Shown here: positions 16,733 to 24,939 of the stretch, piece by piece | Layout of the letters: each line of letters opens with the position of its first letter | Position numbering within the stretch: position 1 is the stretch's first letter | From: Opitutia bacterium UBA7374 | GTDB lineage: Bacteria; Verrucomicrobiota; Verrucomicrobiia; Opitutales; Coraliomargaritaceae | DNA: 40,543 nt | Assembly (NCBI GenBank): GCA_002469895.1 | Contig: DKOA01000020.1 | Span: 10,484 to 51,026, forward strand | Direction: 5' to 3' | Notes under the pieces: generated by a model | Seen by the model: the letters and a program-made list of their open reading frames with translations, nothing else | Told to the model about the DNA's origin: nothing | The model's database searches: none | Made by a program: the position numbers and the translations under genes

Positions 16733-17692
16733 TTAAAACAGCCAGAGGTCAACGACGAGAGGCACTAAAAGCGCAGGTAGATAGCAAATAGAGGCAATAA
16801 AGAGCTTGCGGGCGCCAACATCGCGCGCGTCAAGCTGCAGGAAGGCGATGGCCGGGCGCAGCAAATAGACACCCAAAGCCAGAGCGAGAACGCCGAAAAG
16901 CCAACTGGCATACCCGAAAAAGACGGGAAGCAGAGTGCAGAGGATCAGAGCTAGGGTAAAGACGACCGATTGAACCGCCACTTTATGGCCGGCAGTATCG
17001 GCACTGGAAAGCATGACAAAACCACCTTTTTCGTAGTCTTTTCGGTGCGTCCAAGCGATAGCGAAAAAATGCGGCAGCTGCCAAAAAAAGAGGATGAGGA
17101 ACAAAATCCAGCCGAGTGCACCGATACTGCCCTCTGCCGCAGCCCATCCTATTAAAGGAGGTAGCGCGCCGGGGAATGCACCGACGATGGTGTTCCATGT
17201 GGTCAATCGCTTGAGCGGTGTATAGAGGAGCACATAAGAAGCCACCGTGCCTGCACTGAGGACAGCAGCTAACGGATTGGCACCAAAATAGAGGATGGCG
17301 CATCCCGCTATGCTAAGCAGTAAACCGAAGAGCAAGGCTTCTAAAGGCCCAACGCGACCAGCAGGAATCGGCCGATTGCTGGTACGCACCATGCGTGCAT
17401 CAGCATCACGCTCCCACCATTGGTTGAGAACACCAGCACCTCCGGCAGCTAGAGAAGTGCCTAGGAGCATGGCCAATAAAACGGCTGCATCTTTCGACGG
17501 GTCGGCAGCGAGGTAGCCGACGACAGCAGTCACTACGGAAAGAAAACTGAGGCGTGGCTTGGTCAGCTCATAGAAATCGGACAGGCGCGACTTTACCGAG
17601 GCTGAGCAATTGCCAGCCTGTAAGCAGTCCGGTTGAGACGTAGTATCGCGATTCATGAGAAAAGTAAAAAAGGACGACTGAAGTGCGCCCAC
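16733..17692 (-). CDS. ctaB: Protoheme IX farnesyltransferase (heme O synthase)
   Basis: UbiA-family membrane prenyltransferase that farnesylates heme B to heme O, the first step to heme A. It has 319 residues with multiple helices. The prenyl-diphosphate-binding motif NQWWERDADARM is at 90-101 (Asn90, Asp96, Asp98), followed by RPIPAG. A second Asp-rich loop includes AWTHRKDYEKGGFVMLS. The given start is a GTG at 17692, 4 bp after the ctaA stop and with GGCGGA upstream. An ATG at 17656 would remove 12 residues and is also possible. It supplies heme for the oxidase encoded downstream. Confidence 0.94.
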   Translation of the reverse strand: MGALQSSFFTFLMNRDTTSQPDCLQAGNCSASVKSRLSDFYELTKPRLSFLSVVTAVVGYLAADPSKDAAVLLAMLLGTSLAAGGAGVLNQWWERDADARMVRTSNRPIPAGRVGPLEALLFGLLLSIAGCAILYFGANPLAAVLSAGTVASYVLLYTPLKRLTTWNTIVGAFPGALPPLIGWAAAEGSIGALGWILFLILFFWQLPHFFAIAWTHRKDYEKGGFVMLSSADTAGHKVAVQSVVFTLALILCTLLPVFFGYASWLFGVLALALGVYLLRPAIAFLQLDARDVGARKLFIASICYLPALLVPLVVDLWLF

Positions 17693-17696
17693 ACGG

Positions 17697-18674
17697 TCAT
17701 GTATTCCGCCCGGCTAGCGCACGGGCCGGAGCGTAGCATAGGAAAGTCAGCGCCCATGTGGTGGCAAGTAGAAATGCACCAGTCAGGTGGTGAAATGTGG
17801 CAACGTAGGAATTACGAACCGTCCAAACGGTCAGTGCGCCCAAATAAACCTGCGTGAGGAGCAAGAGGAGGAGCAAAGACAAGCCGTAGATCAATGCTCT
17901 GCGAGTGCCCGAATGCTTCCATGATCGGTACAGAAAAAGGAGCAAGAAAACGGATACCAGAATGGCACCGACACGGTGGGCAAAATTAATACTTACGGCA
18001 AAGTTCCAGTAGGCGGGGAGCAGGCTATCGGCGCTGGCTAGAGGGAAACGGGCAATTGCCAGACCTGCTTCGGCATGTCGCATAACAGCACCGACCAACA
18101 CTTGAAGGAAAATGGCCACTGTGGAAGCTATACCTAGATAGCGAATAGAATCCGGGACGATGGTGCTGGATCTTTTCTCTGCATCCATCCAACGACGTGA
18201 GCAGAGGACTGTAATGGCGACAAACAAGCCCATCACGATCATGGCTCCGCAAGCATGGGTTACAGCAAATGCTTGTGCCACGATATTGCTTTCAGCTTGA
18301 GTATTGAGCCAGTCAAGCCGCACCCGGGCACCACCCAGAAGCCCTTGGAAGACAACCGTAGCAAGGAGAGCCAGCGATAAGTTGCGCACGGAACCACGCG
18401 ACTGCCGTAGCCACGTCCAGACACAGAGTGCGATGGCAATCAGACCTACCTTCATGCCGAGTAGCCGGTGACTGTGTTCGGCAAGTTTATCGGTCTCGGT
18501 GATCCAGCCTTGCGGATTCATCGATCCATTGGATAGGGGCCAGTCCAGAAATGCCATGCCGGCTCGAATCGTCGTGGTAAACCCGCCGGCAAAAAGAAGC
18601 AGGGTTACCCAAAACAAGGCAAACAAGCAGAAGTAAAATAACTTAGGCTGATAACTGTCGGTGCGCGCATACAT
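17697..18674 (-). CDS. ctaA: Heme A synthase (COX15/CtaA)
   Basis: Oxidises the C8 methyl of heme O to the formyl group of heme A. The 325-residue protein has eight hydrophobic helices in two four-helix halves. The four heme-ligand histidine motifs are visible: EHSHRLLG (about 66-73), AVTHACGAM, FAHRVGAIL and FHHLTGAF. An early signature is GGFTTTIRAGMAFLDWPLS. It is the first gene of the cta run. The 88 bp upstream contain TTGAAATAAGGG on the minus strand, a possible -35 region, but I see no good -10. It is followed 4 bp later by ctaB. Confidence 0.95.
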   Translation of the reverse strand: MYARTDSYQPKLFYFCLFALFWVTLLLFAGGFTTTIRAGMAFLDWPLSNGSMNPQGWITETDKLAEHSHRLLGMKVGLIAIALCVWTWLRQSRGSVRNLSLALLATVVFQGLLGGARVRLDWLNTQAESNIVAQAFAVTHACGAMIVMGLFVAITVLCSRRWMDAEKRSSTIVPDSIRYLGIASTVAIFLQVLVGAVMRHAEAGLAIARFPLASADSLLPAYWNFAVSINFAHRVGAILVSVFLLLFLYRSWKHSGTRRALIYGLSLLLLLLLTQVYLGALTVWTVRNSYVATFHHLTGAFLLATTWALTFLCYAPARALAGRNT

Positions 18675-18762
18675 GACAAACTAGGGTGACTTTGCCACGA
18701 ATTACCCTTATTTCAAGTGCAGCATCCCGATTTTATCGATGGCGAATGAAGGTGGGAGATCC

Positions 18763-20361
18763 TCAGCTGTTTTGGGCGGCCGCTTCCGCGCAGCGTCGGC
18801 CATCCAGAGCCGCACTGACAATGCCGCCGGCGAAGCCCGCGCCTTCTCCACAAGGAAAGAGTCCGTCGACCTCCGGATGCTCTAGCCGCTTGGCATCACG
18901 GGGAATCCGTACAGGCGAACTGGTTCTGGTCTCAAAGCCTACCAGATTGCTCACTTCACTCAAATAACCCGGCATTTGTCGTCCAAACTGATGAAGTCCG
19001 CGCCGCAGGCGATCGGTAATGCCGTTGGGTAGAAGCGCATCCAATCGAGCCGGCTGCAATCCGGGAAAGTAACTGGTCTTAGGCAAGGCATCCGAATCCT
19101 GCCCGGTAAGAAAGTCCACTACGCGCTGCCCCGGTGCTACCTGACCACCGCCACCGGCCAATTTGGCCGCGGTCTCCAATGAGCGCTGGTAGGCAATCCC
19201 GGCCAGTACCCCATGTTCCCGGGTAAATTCGGAAGTGTCTTCCGGTTCAACAGTGACGACCAATCCGCTATTGGCAAAAGGCGAGTCTCGCCGGGCCAAG
19301 CTCATTCCGTTGACCACGACTTCATCGTTTTCTGTCGCTGCAGGTACAATGAATCCGCCCGGACACATGCAAAATGAATGGACCCCCCGGTCATCGATTT
19401 TAGTAGCGAGACGATAGCTAGCCGCGGGGAGCAGAGGGTGCCGTCCTTCTCCATCGTCCTGATGATATTGGAATTGGTCGATCATCGGTTGGGGGTGTTC
19501 GATCCGTACACCCACAGCAAAGGGTTTTTGCTCCAGTGCGATGCCCTGCTCGTCGAGCAGGCGATAGATATCCCTCGCGGAATGACCGGTGGCTAGGAGC
19601 ACGGAGTCACCTTCAAAGGATTGCCCGTCCACTGTGGAAACGCCATAAACACGGCCCTTTTCCACTAAAAGGCCATTCACTTTTGTGCCGAAGTGGACTT
19701 CTCCACCGGCATCGATAATCGATTGGCGCATCGCCATAACCACCTTAGGTAATAGGTTGGAGCCGATGTGAGGGTGGGCATCCACTAGTATTCGGGGAGG
19801 CGCGCCATGTGCTACGAGTGTTTCATAGACACTCCGAACGGGGCCACGTTTGGTCGCCCGAGTATAGAGCTTGCCATCGGAAAAGGTACCGGCGCCGCCT
19901 TCACCGAAGCAGTAATTGGAGTCCTCAATGACAGTGCCTTTACGGAGGATTGGGGCCAAGTCGAAGCGCCGTGCGGAAGCGTCTTTTCCACGTTCCAAAA
20001 TAACTGGCTGGCAGCCAAGTTCAAGGCAGCGCAAGGCAGCAAACATTCCTGCCGGGCCGCTCCCGACAATGAGTATGCGCTTTGCCTGGGTCTGCACGCC
20101 GGGGTAGTTCGGGGTGTAGGAAGGCGCCTCCGGTAGTTCTTTATCGAGCCCGATTTGCAAACGTAATTGAACCTTGATCGTGCGCTGACGTGCATCGATC
20201 GAGTGCTTGAGCAGACGGGTTTCGAGGATGCGCTCGACCGCGACCTCCAGCTTGTCAGCGACTGCCTGCCTGATTACCGTCTCCGTCTCGGATTGCTCCA
20301 GGGGCAAAATTAGGTCGACCTCGAGAAGCGAAGCATCCGGGGGAGTCTTGTTACAGCTCAT
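18763..20361 (-). CDS. FAD-dependent oxidoreductase, COG2509 family
   Basis: A 532-residue soluble flavoprotein of a widespread but poorly characterised family. Residues 1-80 form an N-terminal module with repeated basic/acidic helices. The FAD-binding Rossmann motif is RILIVGSGPAGMFAAL (95-110). Family signatures NYCFGEGGAGTFSDGKLYTR, FAVGVRIEHPQ, SFCMCPGGFIVPA and the C-terminal FAD clamp GLFPCGEGAGFAGGIVSAAL are all present. The substrate is unknown; family members are often labelled simply as dehydrogenases. It lies 36 bp after the phosphatase gene. It is 88 bp upstream of ctaA, whose promoter may lie in that gap. Confidence 0.92.
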   Translation of the reverse strand: MSCNKTPPDASLLEVDLILPLEQSETETVIRQAVADKLEVAVERILETRLLKHSIDARQRTIKVQLRLQIGLDKELPEAPSYTPNYPGVQTQAKRILIVGSGPAGMFAALRCLELGCQPVILERGKDASARRFDLAPILRKGTVIEDSNYCFGEGGAGTFSDGKLYTRATKRGPVRSVYETLVAHGAPPRILVDAHPHIGSNLLPKVVMAMRQSIIDAGGEVHFGTKVNGLLVEKGRVYGVSTVDGQSFEGDSVLLATGHSARDIYRLLDEQGIALEQKPFAVGVRIEHPQPMIDQFQYHQDDGEGRHPLLPAASYRLATKIDDRGVHSFCMCPGGFIVPAATENDEVVVNGMSLARRDSPFANSGLVVTVEPEDTSEFTREHGVLAGIAYQRSLETAAKLAGGGGQVAPGQRVVDFLTGQDSDALPKTSYFPGLQPARLDALLPNGITDRLRRGLHQFGRQMPGYLSEVSNLVGFETRTSSPVRIPRDAKRLEHPEVDGLFPCGEGAGFAGGIVSAALDGRRCAEAAAQNS

Positions 20362-20397
20362 CAGCGTTTTTGATTATCGAGGACGCTCGTCGCAGTT

Positions 20398-20892
20398 TCA
20401 AGGGGAGGTGGGATACTCTTTCTTCAAAAAGGCGAGGACAGAAGGGATGGCTTCGACCATTGAATCCATGCACGCTTGATAGGCATCCAGCGGTGCGCCG
20501 TAGGGATCCGGGATCTCGTGGTCAGCATCGTCCATAAATTCGCGAAACAGATGCAGGCGTACATCGACACTCGCTTCCGGATAGAAGGCATGTACCATAT
20601 CGAGGTGGGAGTGGGTCATGCCGAAGACAGCGTAAGCGCGTTGCAGAAGCTCATCGGTCAACGGCTGGCTTTGGTGTTTGCTTAAGTCGAGGTCCACTCG
20701 TTGCAGGGCTTTGACCGAGTTGTCCGAGGCCGGATTCCCATAGCCTGCAGCCACGCCTGCGGATAGTACTTTTATATCGTTGAGTGGTGCGGCTTGAGCA
20801 GACAGCGCATGTTGTAGGAGCTTTTCCGCCATCGGACTTCGGCAAATGTTACCCGTGCAGAGTAAAATGATGTGATCGCGTGAGCCCTTCAT
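20398..20892 (-). CDS. Low-molecular-weight protein tyrosine phosphatase
   Basis: A 164-residue cytoplasmic phosphatase. The P-loop CTGNICRS lies at 12-19 (nucleophile Cys12, Arg18) and the general acid Asp129 sits in DPY (129-131), both diagnostic of the family. Ile rather than Thr at the fifth P-loop position favours tyrosine over arginine phosphate substrates in this family, which is an inference. Such enzymes often regulate exopolysaccharide kinases, but no partner kinase lies nearby. It sits between purD (74 bp upstream) and the COG2509 flavoprotein (36 bp downstream). Confidence 0.93.
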   Translation of the reverse strand: MKGSRDHIILLCTGNICRSPMAEKLLQHALSAQAAPLNDIKVLSAGVAAGYGNPASDNSVKALQRVDLDLSKHQSQPLTDELLQRAYAVFGMTHSHLDMVHAFYPEASVDVRLHLFREFMDDADHEIPDPYGAPLDAYQACMDSMVEAIPSVLAFLKKEYPTSP

Positions 20893-20966
20893 AATGTAGG
20901 ATCGTGCTTATCTTCGGTCGTGTTGTAAAGGAGCAAGCCAGTGAACTGGCGGTCGGCAGCTTGCGA

Positions 20967-22256
20967 TTACCCGCGCTTCAATTCGCGATGCCCGATATCA
21001 CGACGCAGGTACTTGCCGGCAAAGGTAATTTGATCGCATATTTCATAAGCCAGATCGGCAGCTTCCTGCAGGGTGGGGGCTTGTGCGCTGACACCCAATA
21101 CACGACCACCGGCTGTGCGCGTGCTGCCGCTCTCTGTACGCATTGTCCCCGCATGTACGATTTCGATTTCGGATGGTACGGCCTCCGGTAGGTCGATTTC
21201 TTTGCCTTTTTCGTAGCTCCCCGGGTAGCCTTCTGCGGCCAATACGACAACCATGGCGGCTCCCGCATGAAAATCCAGATTGTCCGGCAAAGGCTGTCCC
21301 TTGGCCGAGGCAAGCAACACCGGAACCAGGTCACCGGCAACCATAGGCAGGAGTACCTGTGTTTCCGGATCTCCAAAACGGACATTATACTCGAGTATTT
21401 TCGGTCCGTTCTTTGTTAGCATGAGACCGGCGTAGAGAGTTCCCCGGTAGTCGATGCCATCGGCTTTAAGGCCGGCTAAAGTGGGTCGGATGACAGATTC
21501 CTCAATCGCTGCCTGTATTTCAGGAGTGATTGCGCCGGTCGGACAGTAAGCACCCATGCCTCCGGTATTTAAGCCGGTGTCTCCTTCGCCAGCGCGTTTG
21601 TGATCCTGACTAGCCGGTAAGCAAACATAGTCTTCGCCTGAAGCGATGACATGGATGGATGCCTCTTCGCCGAACAACATTTCCTCGATGACAATTTCGC
21701 ACCCGCTTTGCCCAAAGTCGCCGCCCTCCAACATGCCCTTAATGGCGCAGATCGCTTCTTCCTCGGTCTCTGCCATGATGACGCCTTTACCGGCCGCCAG
21801 ACCGCTGGCCTTGATGACAATTGGGGCAGGGTGTGCTTTTAAATACTCGAGAGCCGGCGCTACTTCGGTAAAGTTCCCGTAGTCTGCGGTGGGGATCTTG
21901 TGACGGGCGAAAAAGTCTTTACAGAAAGCCTTGCTAGATTCCAGTTCTGCGCCTGCCCGGAAGGGCCCATAGGCAAGGATGCCTGCTGCTTCGAGCGCAT
22001 CGACCAAACCGAGGCTAAGCGGTATCTCCGGACCTACAATGACGAGGTCTACCTGCTCCTTACGGGCTAGTGCCACCATGCCGGGCACGTCCTCTACAGT
22101 TACGCTAAAGCAATCAACTTCCGCCGCCATTCCGCCATTGCCCGGAGCGGCTATTACGCGCCCCGCCAGGGGGCTGGACAGACACTTCTTAACCAGTGCA
22201 TGTTCGCGACCGCCTGCACCGACGACTAGAATGGTGAGTTTGTTATCTTCCTTCAT
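20967..22256 (-). CDS. purD: Phosphoribosylamine-glycine ligase (GAR synthetase)
   Basis: Second step of purine synthesis: joins glycine to phosphoribosylamine with ATP. The 429 residues match the family. The N-terminal nucleotide-fold signature ILVVGAGGREHALVKK and PGNGGMA are followed by the ATP-grasp domain (IVIKASGLAAGKGVIMAE, EEMLFGEEASIHVIA, LNTGGMGAYCP) and the C-terminal FGDPETQVLLP. It is divergent from mpl with 102 bp between starts. No other pur gene is adjacent, so purine synthesis genes are dispersed here. Confidence 0.97.
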   Translation of the reverse strand: MKEDNKLTILVVGAGGREHALVKKCLSSPLAGRVIAAPGNGGMAAEVDCFSVTVEDVPGMVALARKEQVDLVIVGPEIPLSLGLVDALEAAGILAYGPFRAGAELESSKAFCKDFFARHKIPTADYGNFTEVAPALEYLKAHPAPIVIKASGLAAGKGVIMAETEEEAICAIKGMLEGGDFGQSGCEIVIEEMLFGEEASIHVIASGEDYVCLPASQDHKRAGEGDTGLNTGGMGAYCPTGAITPEIQAAIEESVIRPTLAGLKADGIDYRGTLYAGLMLTKNGPKILEYNVRFGDPETQVLLPMVAGDLVPVLLASAKGQPLPDNLDFHAGAAMVVVLAAEGYPGSYEKGKEIDLPEAVPSEIEIVHAGTMRTESGSTRTAGGRVLGVSAQAPTLQEAADLAYEICDQITFAGKYLRRDIGHRELKRG

Positions 22257-22358
22257 TGCCTGCGGACGTTTCCAGAAACCGCCTGACAGGTAAAGTTTTT
22301 GTTTTCGTTTAGTGCCTGAGAGCTTGAGTTTTTTTCTCCGGTCATTGGTCTGTGAACC

Positions 22359-23786
22359 ATGCGTATCTACTTTATAGGGATTTGCGGGACTGCCATGGGT
22401 AACGTTGCCTGCTTACTCCGCGAGCAGGGGGATACGGTTTCCGGATCCGACGCGGGCATCTATCCACCGATGTCCGTAGTGCTGGAAGAAGCGGGCATTG
22501 AGATCTTTGAAGGATTTGATGCAGATAGGCTGGCCCGCTGTTCTCCTGATTTAGTTGTCGTCGGCAATGCCATGAGTCGAGGAAACCCGGAGGTGGAATG
22601 GCTCCTCGAACAAACGGCGATCCCTTTTGTTTCTCTTCCTGAACTGTGTGCACAGCGTTTGCTCGCTGAGCGCTCGCCGGTGGTTATTACCGGCACACAC
22701 GGAAAGACTACGACTTCAACACTGACTGCGTACCTCCTAGAGACGGCGGGGCAGCAGCCCGGTTGGCTGATTGGCGGAGTCCCGCTCGACCTGCCCGGCG
22801 GTTCTCATCTTGGTTCAGGTAGTGCTTTTGTCATTGAAGGCGACGAATATGATTCCGCTTTTTTTGATAAGCGCAGCAAATTCATTCACTACCGCCCAAG
22901 AATTGCAGTGCTCAACAATCTTGAATTTGATCACGCAGATATTTTTCGCGATTTGGTCGATGTAGAGCGCACATTTCAGCATTTTCTGCGGATTCTTCCG
23001 GGTGCCGGGTATGCCCTTTATAACGGAGACGATGCAAATCTTGCGGCACTTCTTCCGGTATCGTGGACGCAGTGTTTGCGGGTGGGTACTGGTGAAGAGA
23101 ATGATCTGCGGATCACCGATTTTTCTGATGGCGCTGAAGGATCAAAATTTTCTCTCTATTGGCAGGGTCGCCACTGGGCACAAGTGGAATGGTCACTGCA
23201 CGGAATCTTTAACGCCCGTAATGCGTCTATGGCCGCGCTTGCTGCGGCACTGGCTGCTGGTTACGAAGACCCTACCGGATTCTCTCTGGAGGCACTGAGC
23301 CGTTTTCGGGGCATCGCGCGGCGGCAGGATGTGCTCTATGCAAACGATGAGTGGACAGTTCTGGAGGATTTTGCTCACCACCCAACTGCAATTGCGGGTG
23401 CTTTAGTGGCACTCCGTTCGGCCTATCCCGATCGGTCGATCCACGCATGCTTTGAACCGCGCAGCAATACTGCTGCGGGGGCCCACTTCCAAGAAGCGTT
23501 TACGGAGGCGCTGGCTTTGGCAGATTGTGCTTATCTGGGTCCGGTGCATCGTGCTGAACGTATGTCGCCTGAAGAACGTCTGGATACCGCAGTCATGGCG
23601 AATGCTCTTATTGATAAAGGCTGCTCCGCCCAGCACTTCCCAAGCAATCAAGCGGTACTCAATCAATTGAAGGAGACAATTGCTCAAGACCCCGGCGGGC
23701 TGATTGTCTTTTTCACTAATGGCTCCTTCGATGGTATCCAGCATTCACTATGTGAGAATTTCGAGCTGGGATGTGACTCTGCCTAA
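22359..23786 (+). CDS. mpl: UDP-N-acetylmuramate:L-Ala-gamma-D-Glu-meso-DAP ligase
   Basis: Recycles murein tripeptide by attaching it to UDP-MurNAc. It is a 475-residue Mur-ligase-fold enzyme. It begins with the UDP-binding motif FIGICGTAMGNVACLL, typical of Mpl rather than MurC. The ATP loop GTHGKTTT is at 112-119, and FVIEGDEYDSAFFDKRSKF and LNNLEFDHADIF are Mpl signatures. FAHHPTAIAGAL and EPRSNT lie in the C-terminal ligase domain. It implies a meso-DAP murein and tripeptide salvage, as in Gram-negative bacteria. There is no Shine-Dalgarno site before the ATG (GTCTGTGAACC). Confidence 0.96.
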   Translation: MRIYFIGICGTAMGNVACLLREQGDTVSGSDAGIYPPMSVVLEEAGIEIFEGFDADRLARCSPDLVVVGNAMSRGNPEVEWLLEQTAIPFVSLPELCAQRLLAERSPVVITGTHGKTTTSTLTAYLLETAGQQPGWLIGGVPLDLPGGSHLGSGSAFVIEGDEYDSAFFDKRSKFIHYRPRIAVLNNLEFDHADIFRDLVDVERTFQHFLRILPGAGYALYNGDDANLAALLPVSWTQCLRVGTGEENDLRITDFSDGAEGSKFSLYWQGRHWAQVEWSLHGIFNARNASMAALAAALAAGYEDPTGFSLEALSRFRGIARRQDVLYANDEWTVLEDFAHHPTAIAGALVALRSAYPDRSIHACFEPRSNTAAGAHFQEAFTEALALADCAYLGPVHRAERMSPEERLDTAVMANALIDKGCSAQHFPSNQAVLNQLKETIAQDPGGLIVFFTNGSFDGIQHSLCENFELGCDSA

Positions 23787-23952
23787 GAAAGTTTACCAGC
23801 GCGAGTTGCACCGGTTCCTCCGGGTTGAGCGAAGCCAGCAGATTGGATAAATTCAGTTCCAGGCAAATGACTGCTTGTTCTTTCCTGGTTTCATCTGAAA
23901 CAATTAAGTATTGCAAACGATTCATACGGTACGCTTCGAAGAAGTACTGCAC
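23716..23952 (-). CDS. Possible small protein, uncertain
   Basis: An ORF of 78 codons with a GTG start at 23952 (or ATG at 23928, giving 70 codons), lying in the mpl-hydrolase gap and overlapping the mpl 3' end by 71 bp in antisense. The part outside mpl reads like real protein (MNRLQYLIVSDETRKEQAVI, then ELNLSNLLASLNPEEPVQLA), with mixed hydrophobic and charged residues and no low complexity. The antisense tail looks random. It could be a small gene, a decayed gene fragment or chance. I recognise no family. Confidence 0.25.
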   Translation of the reverse strand: MQYFFEAYRMNRLQYLIVSDETRKEQAVICLELNLSNLLASLNPEEPVQLALVNFLRQSHIPARNSHIVNAGYHRRSH

Positions 23953-23978
23953 GCTAACTGTATAATCCTCATAAAATC
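23787..23978. other. Intergenic region mpl / hydrolase
   Basis: 192 bp holding the uncertain minus-strand ORF above and the probable promoter of the hydrolase gene near its right end. I see no hairpin with a T-run that would terminate mpl, and no RNA gene. Confidence 0.5.
23961..23966 (+). promoter_or_regulatory. Candidate -10 box for the hydrolase gene
   Basis: A perfect TATAAT lies 12 bp before the ATG at 23979, which would start transcription about 6 nt before the start codon and give an almost leaderless mRNA. No good -35 hexamer is present at 16-18 bp. TTCGAA at 23935-23940 is 20 bp upstream. Confidence 0.4.
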
Positions 23979-24884
23979 ATGAATCCCCTAGCTAACGCTC
24001 ATCGATTACTTTTAATTCTTTGTACTGTCTGCCTGAGCTCTTTTGCGCTGCATGGTGCCCAAGAGTACCCGCCGGTTATTGAGGGTGCCACTGCGTATGT
24101 CTATAAAAGCGTGGATGGCGTTGATTTGAAGTTATGGGTATTCACTCCTGAAGGTGCTTCAAGCAATCAGGCTCCGGCCATGCTGTTTTTCTTTGGCGGG
24201 GGCTGGAACGGCGGTACAGCAACCCAGTTTGTCCGTCAGAGTCAGTATTTGGCCAAGCGTGGCATGGTCGGTATCGTAGCGGACTACCGCGTGAAATCAC
24301 GTCATAATGTACGAGCCAACAGTTGCGTGGAAGATGCCATGGATGCTCTGCGCTATGTAACAGCAAAAGCGAATGAACTGGGAATAGACCGAGACCGCAT
24401 TGGAGTCGGTGGTGGCAGCGCCGGGGGGCACCTTGCCGCTTGCTTAGGTACGGTCTATGCAAATGATCCAGCCGCACCTAAAGCAATGGCCCTGTATAAT
24501 CCCGTCACTGTGTTGGCTCCGATTCCCTCGGGCTTTGCTAAAGCTCCCAGCGCTGTGCAGAAGTTGGATGCGATGAATGCCCGAATAAAAGAAAAAGAAG
24601 GGCAGTTGCGCACCCGTCTGGGCGTCGAACCGTTAGCGCTTTCTCCCTTTCATCACGTTTCTTCCAGTTGGCCGACGGCTATAATTTTTCATGGTACGAA
24701 AGACGAGACCGTGCCCTATGAATCGGCACTGCTTTTCAGCAGTCAGCTGAAAGCGAATGGAGTTTCTCAATACCTTAAAACGTACCCGGGTGCCGGACAC
24801 GGGTTTTTTAATCGGGAGCCTTATTTTAGTCAAACCACCGAAGAGCTCGATCGATTTCTGGTTTCTCTTGGCTGGCTGAAATAG
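23979..24884 (+). CDS. Secreted alpha/beta-hydrolase (esterase, BD-FAE/acetyl-xylan-esterase-like)
   Basis: A 301-residue exported hydrolase with a signal peptide (hydrophobic core about 9-24, cleavage near ALHGAQ). The oxyanion-hole motif is FFGGGW at 71-76, a variant of HGGG. The nucleophile Ser147 is in GGSAGG, and the likely triad partners are Asp242 (GTKDETVPY) and His274 (GAGHGFF). This arrangement fits carboxylesterases that remove acyl groups from polysaccharides or small esters; the true substrate is unknown. It stands 192 bp after mpl and 55 bp before the aminotransferase gene on the same strand. Confidence 0.88.
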   Translation: MNPLANAHRLLLILCTVCLSSFALHGAQEYPPVIEGATAYVYKSVDGVDLKLWVFTPEGASSNQAPAMLFFFGGGWNGGTATQFVRQSQYLAKRGMVGIVADYRVKSRHNVRANSCVEDAMDALRYVTAKANELGIDRDRIGVGGGSAGGHLAACLGTVYANDPAAPKAMALYNPVTVLAPIPSGFAKAPSAVQKLDAMNARIKEKEGQLRTRLGVEPLALSPFHHVSSSWPTAIIFHGTKDETVPYESALLFSSQLKANGVSQYLKTYPGAGHGFFNREPYFSQTTEELDRFLVSLGWLK

Positions 24885-24939
24885 TGCGCTGATAAAAAAG
24901 AGTCGAAATTCGGTTCGGTTTTTCTGATGTTGATGCATT

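Noticed and set aside
24895..24924. Possible intrinsic terminator after the hydrolase gene
   Set aside because: Only a 4-bp CGAA/TTCG stem can form before TTTTT; too weak to call.
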